In this document: piece after piece, positions 7,840 to 15,551 of the stretch
How the letters are laid out: the number at the start of each line of letters is the position of its first letter
How positions within the stretch are numbered: position 1 is the stretch's first letter
NCBI GenBank assembly: GCA_035449045.1
Contig: DAOTKC010000002.1
Coordinates: 31,140 to 95,139 of the forward strand
DNA length: 64,000 nucleotides
Reading direction: 5' to 3'
Source: DAOTKC01 sp035449045
GTDB lineage: Bacteria; Bacillota; Clostridia; Christensenellales; CAG-917
The notes under the pieces: generated by a model
Databases searched by the model: none
What the model was told of the DNA's origin: nothing
The model's input: only the letters and a program-made list of their open reading frames with translations
Made by a program: the position numbers and the translations under genes

Positions 7840-7971
7840 TCTTTTTATCTTCGCTTAATGAGTCCGCTTATAAATTAATTATTCGATAGCGGTAATTTAT
7901 TTTTACAGACATAAGTGAGCTATAAAAATTAATCTGAATTTTCTAAATCGCGGCTTATTTTGGCTTGAGGC

Positions 7972-9318
7972 ATGAACGAAAACAATAATTTCAAATCTTA
8001 CCCCGTAAAAATCCTGCAATACGGCGCCGGCGTCTTTATGCGCGCCTTTTTTGACTATTTCATTCAAACGCTCAACGAGGAAGGGAGATTTTCGGGAAGC
8101 GTCGCCGCCGTCAACAACACGCCTTCGGGCAGCATGGACGAGCTAATCCGCCAAAACCTCGAATACACCGTGCGGCTGGAGGGCTTAAAGCGCGGCGAAG
8201 TCTTTTTCAGCGAGAAAAAAATAGCCTCGATAAGCCGCGCCATAAATTATTACACCGATTTTTCGGCCTATCTTTCGCTAGCCGAGCTTCCGAGCCTCAA
8301 GCTTATTACATCCAACACCACCGAGGCGGGCATCGTTTTCAACGAAAACGACAAATTTTCCGAAATGGACGTCACCTATCCCGCCAAGCTTACGCGCTTT
8401 TTATTTGAGCGACACCGCCGGTTTTCGGGCGCGGCCGAAGCCGGCCTCTATATTCTGCCCTGTGAGCTCATCGACCATAACGCCGATGTCCTTTCAACGC
8501 TTGTCAAGCGCTATGCCGAGCTATGGGAGCTTCCGCCCGAGTTTTTGAGCTGGGTGCAAAATTGCTGCCGCTTCTGCAATACGCTGGTGGACAGAATCGT
8601 GACGGGCTATCCCAAAGGGAAGATTGAGAAATATCCCGCCGCGGCCTTTGACAAGCTCTTTGACATAGCCGAGCCCTTCGGCTTTTTTGCCATTGAGGAC
8701 AAGGGCGGCATCAAGGAGTTTTTGGGCGGCGGCGTCCCCGAAATGCTGTTTGCCGCCGATATTTCGGGCTATAAAACAAGAAAGGTGCGGCTTTTGAACG
8801 CCGTCCACACCGCCATGATGCCCAAGGCGATAAGAAAGGGTTATGACACCGTGGGGCAGGCCGTTGCCGACCCCGAAATTCTCGGGTTTATTAAAGAAAT
8901 AATGGCGGAAGAGATAATCCCCACCATAAACCTTCCTCAAAAAGAGCTGAAAGAATTCGCCGAACAGGTTATCGACCGCTTCAAAAACCCCTATCTCGAG
9001 CACCGCCTGCTCGCCATATCGCTGAACACGGTTTCCAAGTGGCGCGAGCGGATTCTGCCCATTATTTTGGACTATATAAAAATTAACGGCTATCCGCCCA
9101 AAAGGCTGACAGCGACGCTACGGGATGTTTTCTCGCTTTACAGTAACGGCGAGCTTAAAGACAATAAGCTTTTCTGTAAAAACTTCGGGCGGGAGTATTC
9201 GCTTTCCGACGAGGACGCCGTCTTAGAATTTTTCGCGGCGCGGCCGAGCTACGAAAAGTTCGTCGAGAACACCGCCTTTTGGCGCGCCGACATAAGCGGA
9301 ATCGGAGGGATTTTGTGA
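7972..9318 (+). CDS. uxaB: Tagaturonate reductase-like hexuronate oxidoreductase (mannitol dehydrogenase family)
   Basis: A 448-aa NAD-dependent polyol/uronate dehydrogenase. The N terminus (VKILQYGAGVFMRAF) and SNTTEAGI motif match UxaB (tagaturonate to altronate) rather than UxuB, whose N terminus is different. The dehydrogenase C-terminal domain includes VRLLNAVHT (catalytic-region HT) and the all-helical segment with KWRERILP. Its gene overlaps uxaC by four bases. The cluster contains mannonate dehydratase (UxuA) and no altronate dehydratase, so this enzyme may in fact supply mannonate by reducing fructuronate; the sequence alone does not settle it. No good Shine-Dalgarno sequence is visible (TTGAGG lies only one base from the ATG). 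Confidence 0.75.
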   Translation: MNENNNFKSYPVKILQYGAGVFMRAFFDYFIQTLNEEGRFSGSVAAVNNTPSGSMDELIRQNLEYTVRLEGLKRGEVFFSEKKIASISRAINYYTDFSAYLSLAELPSLKLITSNTTEAGIVFNENDKFSEMDVTYPAKLTRFLFERHRRFSGAAEAGLYILPCELIDHNADVLSTLVKRYAELWELPPEFLSWVQNCCRFCNTLVDRIVTGYPKGKIEKYPAAAFDKLFDIAEPFGFFAIEDKGGIKEFLGGGVPEMLFAADISGYKTRKVRLLNAVHTAMMPKAIRKGYDTVGQAVADPEILGFIKEIMAEEIIPTINLPQKELKEFAEQVIDRFKNPYLEHRLLAISLNTVSKWRERILPIILDYIKINGYPPKRLTATLRDVFSLYSNGELKDNKLFCKNFGREYSLSDEDAVLEFFAARPSYEKFVENTAFWRADISGIGGIL

Positions 9319-10694
9319 CTTGCAATTTGTTTTTGAAAAATCCGCTTGCCAAAGAAATTTACTTGAGCGTCCGCGATTTGCCGATTTACGACTATCACTG
9401 CCACCTTTCGGCGGAAGAAATCCTTACCGATTTGCCCTACTGTAACCTCGGCGAAATCTGGCTTAAGGGCGACCACTACAAGTGGCGGCTGATGAGGATA
9501 TTCGGCGTTGACGAGTTTTATATTACGGGCGGCGCCGACATTAAAGAGAAGTTTTTTAAATTCATCGGCGCGCTAGAGCGCGCGGCGGGCAATCCCTTAT
9601 ACACTTGGTGCGCGCTCGAGCTAAAAAAATATTTCGACTGCGACCTTGAAATCAGCGTTGAAAACGCCGAAAAAATTTGGCAGACTGCGGCGGCCGCCAT
9701 TCAAAATAAGCGCATCTCGCCGAGAAAAATTCTTGAGCTTTCGGATGTCGAGGCCGTGTCGATAGTCGAGGATGTCTACTCTCGGCTGGAAACCTACGAA
9801 AAGCTGAAAGGCGTGAATTTAACAACGCGCGTGCTGCCGTCCTTTAGAGGTGACAAGGCTCTCAACATCGAAAATGAAAACTTCGGAGAATGGGTTAAAG
9901 AACTATCTTTAGCTTCGGGCGTAAAAATCGGGAGCTTAAGTGATTTCAAAGCGGCGCTTTCGGCGCAGCTAAAGCGCTTCAAAAAGGCGGGCGCCGTCAA
10001 CGCCGACTTCGCGGTAGAGTATATTTTGAAAGACAAGGGCTTGGATTATGCCGAAGAAGTTTTCGCCGCAGCCCTTATGGGCGAAAGCGTCAGCGAGGAG
10101 GCCGCCGCGGCGTTCAAGGCGAATTTGCTCAAATTTTTAATGAGTGAAGTCAAAAGCGAGGGGCTTGCCGTCCTTCTTCATATCGGCGCCCTCAGAAACT
10201 GCAATACTAAGGCTTACTTTTCGCTCGGCGCCGATTCCGGCTTTGACGCGATATCGGAAAGAGGCTTTCTTTCCGGTTTGAAATCACTTTTGGACGACTT
10301 GGGGGAAAAGAACGCTTTGGGAAGGACGGTCGTCTTCAACCTCGACCCCGCGGCCAACGAAAGGCTCTCGGCGCTTCTCGGTTGCTTCGCGGGCGAATCT
10401 TTGGGAAAGGTCCAGCTCGGCGCGGCGTGGTGGTTTAGTGACACAAGGGCGGGAATTTTGAATCATCTCCGTTGCTTTTCCGAGCTTTCCAATCTCGGCG
10501 CATTTTTGGGAATGTTGACCGACAGCCGCAGTTTTACTTCCTTTGTCCGCCACGACTATTTCAGACGGCTGCTTTCGCTGTATTTGTCGGAGCTTAAGGA
10601 CAGTGGCGAATTTTCGGGCAGCGCGGAGGCTCTGAAAAAGATTGCCGCCGATATTTCCTATCATAACGCCGTCAACTTCTTTGAAACCAAATAG
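9315..10694 (+). CDS. uxaC: Uronate isomerase (glucuronate/galacturonate isomerase)
   Basis: A 459-aa amidohydrolase-superfamily isomerase converting D-glucuronate to D-fructuronate and D-galacturonate to D-tagaturonate. The metal-binding YDYHCHLS motif is near residue 24, followed by the family's EIWLKGDHYKWRLMR segment, the later LLHIGALRN motif and GAAWWFSD with a conserved C-terminal region. The frame extends further upstream, but GTG 9315 is chosen because GGAGGG ends five bases before it and it overlaps the uxaB stop as GTGA. It is the entry step of the pathway and is translationally coupled to uxaB. Confidence 0.93.
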   Translation: MTCNLFLKNPLAKEIYLSVRDLPIYDYHCHLSAEEILTDLPYCNLGEIWLKGDHYKWRLMRIFGVDEFYITGGADIKEKFFKFIGALERAAGNPLYTWCALELKKYFDCDLEISVENAEKIWQTAAAAIQNKRISPRKILELSDVEAVSIVEDVYSRLETYEKLKGVNLTTRVLPSFRGDKALNIENENFGEWVKELSLASGVKIGSLSDFKAALSAQLKRFKKAGAVNADFAVEYILKDKGLDYAEEVFAAALMGESVSEEAAAAFKANLLKFLMSEVKSEGLAVLLHIGALRNCNTKAYFSLGADSGFDAISERGFLSGLKSLLDDLGEKNALGRTVVFNLDPAANERLSALLGCFAGESLGKVQLGAAWWFSDTRAGILNHLRCFSELSNLGAFLGMLTDSRSFTSFVRHDYFRRLLSLYLSELKDSGEFSGSAEALKKIAADISYHNAVNFFETK

Positions 10695-10807
10695 CGTTTT
10701 TGGAGTTCAAGCGCTTTAATTTATAGAAACAGAGCGTCAAATTTGGTTTTTTAGCGCGATAAAATTATTGCCGGAGATATTGCAGAAAAATTATTGAGGA
10801 GTTCATT

Positions 10808-13306
10808 TTGGAAAAAAGTAATCAAGCTTCGATTTACGTCGCCTTCAGGTTCCACGTCAACTTCTATCATTCCTATCGGGGCGACACGCCCGACGAAAAC
10901 GGGATAGGGAAAGATATCAGAATAATTCGCTATATTCTGGACACCTTGGACAGCCGGAACGCTTGCGGCGTGCCCGCCATGGGAACGTGGGATATCGAAA
11001 ACTATTATTCGCTGGAAAAGCTGATGAGAAAGCACTGCCCCGAGCTTATCGAGCGGATACGGCAGCGCGCCGCTTCGGGAGTGGACGAAATCGAGATAAT
11101 GAGCTATAACAACGGCCTCGTTTCGGCGCACACCGAGGAAGAATTTTTCAAGATGATGGAGCTTACGCGCCACAACCCCGAGGGCTCGGGGCTATCCGAC
11201 ATCTTCGGCGAGTTCGCGCCCATCGTCCGTTCCCAGGAGTGCATGATGACTCCCGCCCTCGTTCCCCTCTATAAAAAGGCGGGTGTCGAGGCCATCACCA
11301 TGTTTTACAGCGCCATACCCTTCAACGGCTTCAGCAACTTCGTGCCGCTCCTTCCCCTCGAAAAAAGGTATAACCCGCTTTGGTATCGCGCGCCCGGCCG
11401 CGAGGAAAAAATCATTCTCATGCCCTGCATAAACCCCGCCGACATGTATGACAATCTCGGCCTTTCCATGATGATAAGAAGCCTTCGCCGCGGCCAGCTA
11501 AAGCTGAAAGAGCCGACGGATTTGCTCTTGACCATCGACATGGACGCCGACGACCTGTTCTGGGAGGGCTATCTCAACACTGCGGTTTCCTACGATTTGT
11601 TGAAGAGGAAAACTCCGCTGATAAAGGGCGGGCTCAACTTGTTTATCAACAAGCTGAAGGACATTCCCTACGTTAAATTCACCACGCCCTACCGCTATTT
11701 GAAGGAGCATCCGCCGGCAGGCGAAGCGGTCTTCGGCCAAGATACCATGGACGGCTGCTTCGACGGTTTCGCGCCTTGGTCGGATAAACTCGAAAACGCC
11801 AAGCTCTGGACGCCGATTGAGCGTTCCCGCCTCCTTGTCGAATACGCGCGCGCCGCCGCGCCCGGCGAGTCTACGGAAAAGGCAGTTGCCGAGGCTTTGA
11901 AAAACCGCGTTCTGACGCTCTCCACCACCCACTTCGGGCTATCGACGCCCGTAATGTGCAAGCCTAGGCTTATTCAGGCCTATCACAAGGCGCTGACGGC
12001 GCTTACCGACTCCGAACGCATTTTGAAAGAGGCTTTGCAAAATAAAAAGGACGGCGTATATTTCCAAAAGAAATACCTGAGAAATACGCCGAAACAGGGG
12101 TTGATACGCATAAATCGTGACGATAAAACGCCGATTGCGGAAATAAACGAAAATAATACCGCCGTTTTTTCAAGGAATGTTTTCGGCCGCGCCGAAAGCG
12201 ATATTATCTACTCGGGGAGCGACGATTATATAAGCGTGGAGGATGCCGCGCAGGCTGTTAAAGCTCCATCCGCTCTCGCCGCGGGCAAGGATTTCATCAA
12301 AAACGGCAGAATCGAGCTTAAAGTAGAAAACGGCGAGCCCGTCCTCTATCTCGACGGCAAGCGGAAGAGCTCGGCGGGCTCCTTCAGAACATCGTTGAAT
12401 TACGGCGGAGTGGTTTACTCCGGCCGGTCGGAATATGCCTGCAAGCTGATTGAGGGCAAAGCGGCGATTATGACGGAGAATGGAGCCATAAAGTTCGGCG
12501 AGGAACTTGAGCATACCGCCGAATACTCTAAGCAATATATGATTGCGGGCGAACTTCCCTACATTTACGCCGATGTCGACGTTTCCTATCCCATGACGCC
12601 CGATTTCGGCGTCAAGCCCAAAAAGGCGGCGAGACTAAGGCGCGGCTACGATTTAAGATGGCGGGAGGTCATGCCGCTTGAGTTGATTCCTTCATTCAGG
12701 GGAAGCGAAAAAGCGCCCGTTCGCGTCATCAAGCACAACTTCTTCGGTGACGTCAGCTATTTCGATTACGACTACGGCAAGTTCAGCAAAAACGCCGAGT
12801 TTGACTCAAGTAACAACGCGCTTACGGCGGGTTTCGTCGCCTTTTCGGCGGGAGGGGAAGGTATGCTTCTCGCCCAGTCGGCGGCGGCGGACAACAAGTT
12901 TTCCTTCTGTCCCGTCCGTATGAGAAAGGAAAAGGGCGCCGATAAGCTGTTTCTCAACCCCTTCGGCGCCTACTTCGGCAAGCAGCTCGACTATGCCGCA
13001 GCAAAAACCGGCCTTGCCATGAAGATGACCCTTGCCCAAGCCGAGCAGTTCCTTCCCTCGGCGTCCTCCTATCGCGGCGGGCGCCAGCAGTTTTCGCTGA
13101 TGATAGCGCCGTTTTCGGGTGAGCTTTCCGACTCTCTCATTAACGACGCGCTGCTTCACGCCTATCCGCCGCTGGTGCTAGCGAACGGCCAAAACGCCAC
13201 CGTCGGTTTTACCGATTGGTTCAACGCCGAGCCATTGGACGCTTCTCAGCTTTCCGAGGAAGACGCCAAGCTTCTTTCCGAGCTTAACGAGTTAAGCTCG
13301 AAATGA
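10808..13306 (+). CDS. Large glycosidase-like protein (GH38/GH57-type barrel), substrate unknown
   Basis: An 832-aa cytoplasmic protein (no signal peptide) starting at TTG 10808, six bases after TGAGGAG. The first 350 residues look like the beta/alpha barrel of the GH38/GH57 glycoside hydrolase/deacetylase superfamily: an early FRFHVNFYHSYRGD histidine motif, a TWDIENYY segment, SYNNGLVSAHT and an acidic IDMDADD motif. The remaining 450 residues look like beta-rich accessory domains as found after GH38 barrels. The canonical GH38 HNDPGW motif is not present, so it may be a separate family. Its place between uxaC and uxuA suggests that it releases or modifies uronic acids, but this is inference from position only. 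Its stop codon is part of a dispersed repeat. Confidence 0.6.
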   Translation: MEKSNQASIYVAFRFHVNFYHSYRGDTPDENGIGKDIRIIRYILDTLDSRNACGVPAMGTWDIENYYSLEKLMRKHCPELIERIRQRAASGVDEIEIMSYNNGLVSAHTEEEFFKMMELTRHNPEGSGLSDIFGEFAPIVRSQECMMTPALVPLYKKAGVEAITMFYSAIPFNGFSNFVPLLPLEKRYNPLWYRAPGREEKIILMPCINPADMYDNLGLSMMIRSLRRGQLKLKEPTDLLLTIDMDADDLFWEGYLNTAVSYDLLKRKTPLIKGGLNLFINKLKDIPYVKFTTPYRYLKEHPPAGEAVFGQDTMDGCFDGFAPWSDKLENAKLWTPIERSRLLVEYARAAAPGESTEKAVAEALKNRVLTLSTTHFGLSTPVMCKPRLIQAYHKALTALTDSERILKEALQNKKDGVYFQKKYLRNTPKQGLIRINRDDKTPIAEINENNTAVFSRNVFGRAESDIIYSGSDDYISVEDAAQAVKAPSALAAGKDFIKNGRIELKVENGEPVLYLDGKRKSSAGSFRTSLNYGGVVYSGRSEYACKLIEGKAAIMTENGAIKFGEELEHTAEYSKQYMIAGELPYIYADVDVSYPMTPDFGVKPKKAARLRRGYDLRWREVMPLELIPSFRGSEKAPVRVIKHNFFGDVSYFDYDYGKFSKNAEFDSSNNALTAGFVAFSAGGEGMLLAQSAAADNKFSFCPVRMRKEKGADKLFLNPFGAYFGKQLDYAAAKTGLAMKMTLAQAEQFLPSASSYRGGRQQFSLMIAPFSGELSDSLINDALLHAYPPLVLANGQNATVGFTDWFNAEPLDASQLSEEDAKLLSELNELSSK

Positions 13307-13420
13307 ATAATGAATAATGAATAATGGTGGATGGCGGACGATAAACGCTCAACGAAAAACGAAAAACGGCGGAGCGGCGCTAAGGCGCCGAAAGAAAACG
13401 ATAAACGAATAGCGGTGGAA
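13303..13420 (+). repeat. Dispersed stop-codon-flush repeat, copy 1
   Basis: Begins with three heptamers ATGAATA that include the TGA stop of the preceding gene, followed by ATGGTGGATGGCGG, then AACGAAAAACGAAAAACG and a perfect stem-loop CGGCGC-TAAG-GCGCCG (about 13375-13391). Related copies occur at 27963-28090 and 40022-40105, and a fragment at 47550-47573. The reading frame that runs through it toward uxuA is non-native. Confidence 0.85.
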
Positions 13421-13426
13421 AAAAAT

Positions 13427-14473
13427 ATGAAGCTGACGTTCAGATGGTTCGGCGAGAACGACGCCGTTCCCATAAAGTATATAGCGCAAATTCCCGGCAT
13501 CTACGGCGTGGTAACGGCGCTCTACGGCATTCCCGCGGGCGAAATTTGGCCGCTCGACGCCATATCAAAGCTTAAAGGCGCGGCGGAGTCACACGGCCTT
13601 GCCGCCGAGGTAATCGAGAGCGTGCCTGTCCACGAGGATATTAAACTTGGACTACCGTCGCGCGACAGATACATCAAAAATTACATCGAAACGTTGAAAA
13701 ATTTAGGCGCCGCCGGCTTTAAATGCGTTTGCTATAACTTTATGCCCGTGTTCGACTGGGTCAGGACAGACTTAAAATTGAAAAACGCCGACGGCAGCAC
13801 ATCCCTCGCTTACCGCGAGGAGGAGATAAGAAAGCTCGACAAAAACTCGCTTTCGCTCCCCGGCTGGGATGAAAGCTACACAAAAGAGGAGCTTTCCGGC
13901 CTTCTTGAAAGCTACAATGCGGTGACGCCTCGAAAGCTCTTTGAAAACCTCGTCTATTTTTTGGAAGCGCTTATGCCCGCCTTAGAAGAAACGGGCATAA
14001 ACATGGCAATCCATCCCGACGACCCGCCTTGGGAAATATTCGGCCTTCCCCGAATTATCTCGGCCGAGGATGGCTTAGATAAGCTTTTCGCCGCCGTCCC
14101 GAGCAAGCATAACGGCCTCGCTTTCTGCACCGGCTCTCTGGGCGCGAAGAGAGCAAACGACCTTCCGCGCTTGGCAAAAAAATATGCAGAAGCAGGCCGA
14201 ATTCATTTCGCGCACTTAAGAAACATTGCATATGACGGTGACTTAAGTTTTCGCGAGACGGCGCACAATTCTGCCTCGGGCTCGCTCGATATGTTCGTCA
14301 TCGTGTCGGCGCTCGTTCGGGGCGGCTTTTCGGGCTACGTGCGTCCCGACCACGGCCGCAACATCTTCGGAGAGGAGGGCAAGCCGGGCTACGGCCTATA
14401 TGATCGCGCTCTCGGTGCCGCCTACCTCAACGGCCTTTTCGAGGCCGCCGAAAAAATGGTTGCGAATAGCTAG
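13427..14473 (+). CDS. uxuA: Mannonate dehydratase
   Basis: A 348-aa metal-dependent dehydratase of the TIM-barrel UxuA family that converts D-mannonate to 2-keto-3-deoxygluconate, the substrate of KdgK. Recognisable segments are the N-terminal LTFRWFGENDAVPIKYI, CYNFMPVFDWVRTDL, IHPDDPP (metal ligand region), CTGSLGA and HLRN. The open frame begins at 13331, but its first 32 codons lie in a dispersed repeat; ATG 13427, with GGTGGA upstream, gives the normal family length. Together with UxaC, a fructuronate reductase activity, KdgK and Eda it completes glucuronate breakdown. Confidence 0.93.
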   Translation: MKLTFRWFGENDAVPIKYIAQIPGIYGVVTALYGIPAGEIWPLDAISKLKGAAESHGLAAEVIESVPVHEDIKLGLPSRDRYIKNYIETLKNLGAAGFKCVCYNFMPVFDWVRTDLKLKNADGSTSLAYREEEIRKLDKNSLSLPGWDESYTKEELSGLLESYNAVTPRKLFENLVYFLEALMPALEETGINMAIHPDDPPWEIFGLPRIISAEDGLDKLFAAVPSKHNGLAFCTGSLGAKRANDLPRLAKKYAEAGRIHFAHLRNIAYDGDLSFRETAHNSASGSLDMFVIVSALVRGGFSGYVRPDHGRNIFGEEGKPGYGLYDRALGAAYLNGLFEAAEKMVANS

Positions 14474-14617
14474 CTTTGTATATTATTAACAGCGACGGTA
14501 AAATGCAGGATAATCAATATAGCGGCTAACTTAAATCCCGATTGCGATAATCCGCCCTTTCTTGGGGATAAAATATCCCCGGGCGCAACCGACTTGATTT
14601 TTTAGGACAATCATATT

Positions 14618-15016
14618 ATGGACGATTTCAGAATAAAAGAAGAAGGGTTGAAATATTGCGTCTATTGCGGTTCCAGAATTTTTTCGGACGCCGTTTACTG
14701 CATTCATTGCGGCCAGGTTCTGACCTCTCCGCCTCCTTCGCCTCCCCCAAATAATACCCCTTATGACGACGGTAATATCGGCTGGGGAGTTTTGTCATTC
14801 TTTTTCCCGCTAGTCGGGCTCATTCTCTATCTCGTTTGGCGCGATGAAAAGCCTCGCACCGCCCGCATCGCCGGCAAGGGCGCGCTTGCATGGCTTATTC
14901 TATGCGTCTCCTTGGTGGTTTTGACGATTATCATCGTCGTTATCGTTATTGCGACCGATTACGATTATTCAGAGGGCGCAGCTCTTCTTTCACATATCTC
15001 GGGCTTGTTTGTTTAA
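14618..15016 (+). CDS. Zinc-ribbon membrane protein (paralogue 1)
   Basis: A 132-aa protein with an N-terminal zinc ribbon (YCVYCG at about residue 10 and YCIHCG at about 28: two CxxC pairs), a proline-rich linker and two hydrophobic segments (about 50-75 and 90-112) separated by a basic loop (WRDEKPRTAR). This layout, a short cytoplasmic Zn-ribbon tied to a membrane hairpin, is common in Bacillota and has no assigned role. The next gene is a clear paralogue with the same GWG...FFPLVGLILYLVW core. AGGA lies ten bases before the ATG. Confidence 0.8.
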   Translation: MDDFRIKEEGLKYCVYCGSRIFSDAVYCIHCGQVLTSPPPSPPPNNTPYDDGNIGWGVLSFFFPLVGLILYLVWRDEKPRTARIAGKGALAWLILCVSLVVLTIIIVVIVIATDYDYSEGAALLSHISGLFV

Positions 15017-15088
15017 CTGCTCAAATACATCGACAGTCGTTCATTTGATAATATTTCCGTAAATGAAAACTATATAGAGGAGAAAGTT

Positions 15089-15388
15089 ATGAAATATTGC
15101 GAACATTGCGGGCAATCTCTTCAAGATGACGCCGCTTACTGCACCGGCTGCGGACGCGCCGCGCGCTATTACGCTCCAAATACAACCCAACAACCCGAGC
15201 GGCCGCCCGTTACCGATACCGGCAGCATCGGCTGGGGCTTTTTGGGCTTCCTTTTCCCCATAGTCGGGTTAGTTTTATATCTCGTCTGGAAAAACGACCG
15301 CCCGCGCAACGCCAAGCGTGCCGGCGTCGGCGCCTTGGTTGGCTTCATTCTCGGCATAATTAGCGGCTTACTCTTCCCGTTTATCTAA
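15089..15388 (+). CDS. Zinc-ribbon membrane protein (paralogue 2)
   Basis: A 99-aa paralogue of the preceding protein. It has a Zn ribbon (YCEHCG, YCTGCG), a proline-rich linker, and a membrane hairpin starting GWGFLGFLFPIVGLVLYLVW. The loop KNDRPRNAKRAGVGAL matches the partner's RDEKPRTARIAGKGAL. AGAGGAG lies six bases before the ATG. The pair presumably arose by tandem duplication; they may form a hetero-oligomer in the membrane. No function is known. Confidence 0.82.
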   Translation: MKYCEHCGQSLQDDAAYCTGCGRAARYYAPNTTQQPERPPVTDTGSIGWGFLGFLFPIVGLVLYLVWKNDRPRNAKRAGVGALVGFILGIISGLLFPFI

Positions 15389-15433
15389 ATTATCAAGACC
15401 CGAGTTTTTGATTATTGCTAAAAAAATCCGCGC

Positions 15434-15462
15434 TTGACAGCGGGGGCTTTTCAATTTAGAAT
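15434..15462 (+). promoter_or_regulatory. Promoter of the GH2-GPH-esterase-Fe-S operon
   Basis: TTGACA (15434-15439), a 17-base spacer and TAGAAT (15457-15462). It gives a leader of about 80 bases before ATG 15552 and probably drives the five closely packed genes to 21303. Confidence 0.75.
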
Positions 15463-15551
15463 TAATAGATAAGCTATTAATTATTAATAAGATAAGTTAC
15501 CCGCTTTTCTTTTTCTCAAAAATTAAGGCGGCTAAAAAAGGCGGACGCGAA

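Noticed and set aside
9279..9314. Upstream start for uronate isomerase
   Set aside because: It lies inside uxaB; GTG 9315 has GGAGGG at the right spacing and overlaps the uxaB stop.
13331..13426. N-terminal extension of mannonate dehydratase
   Set aside because: The 32 extra codons lie in the dispersed repeat; family length and the GGTGGA site support ATG 13427.
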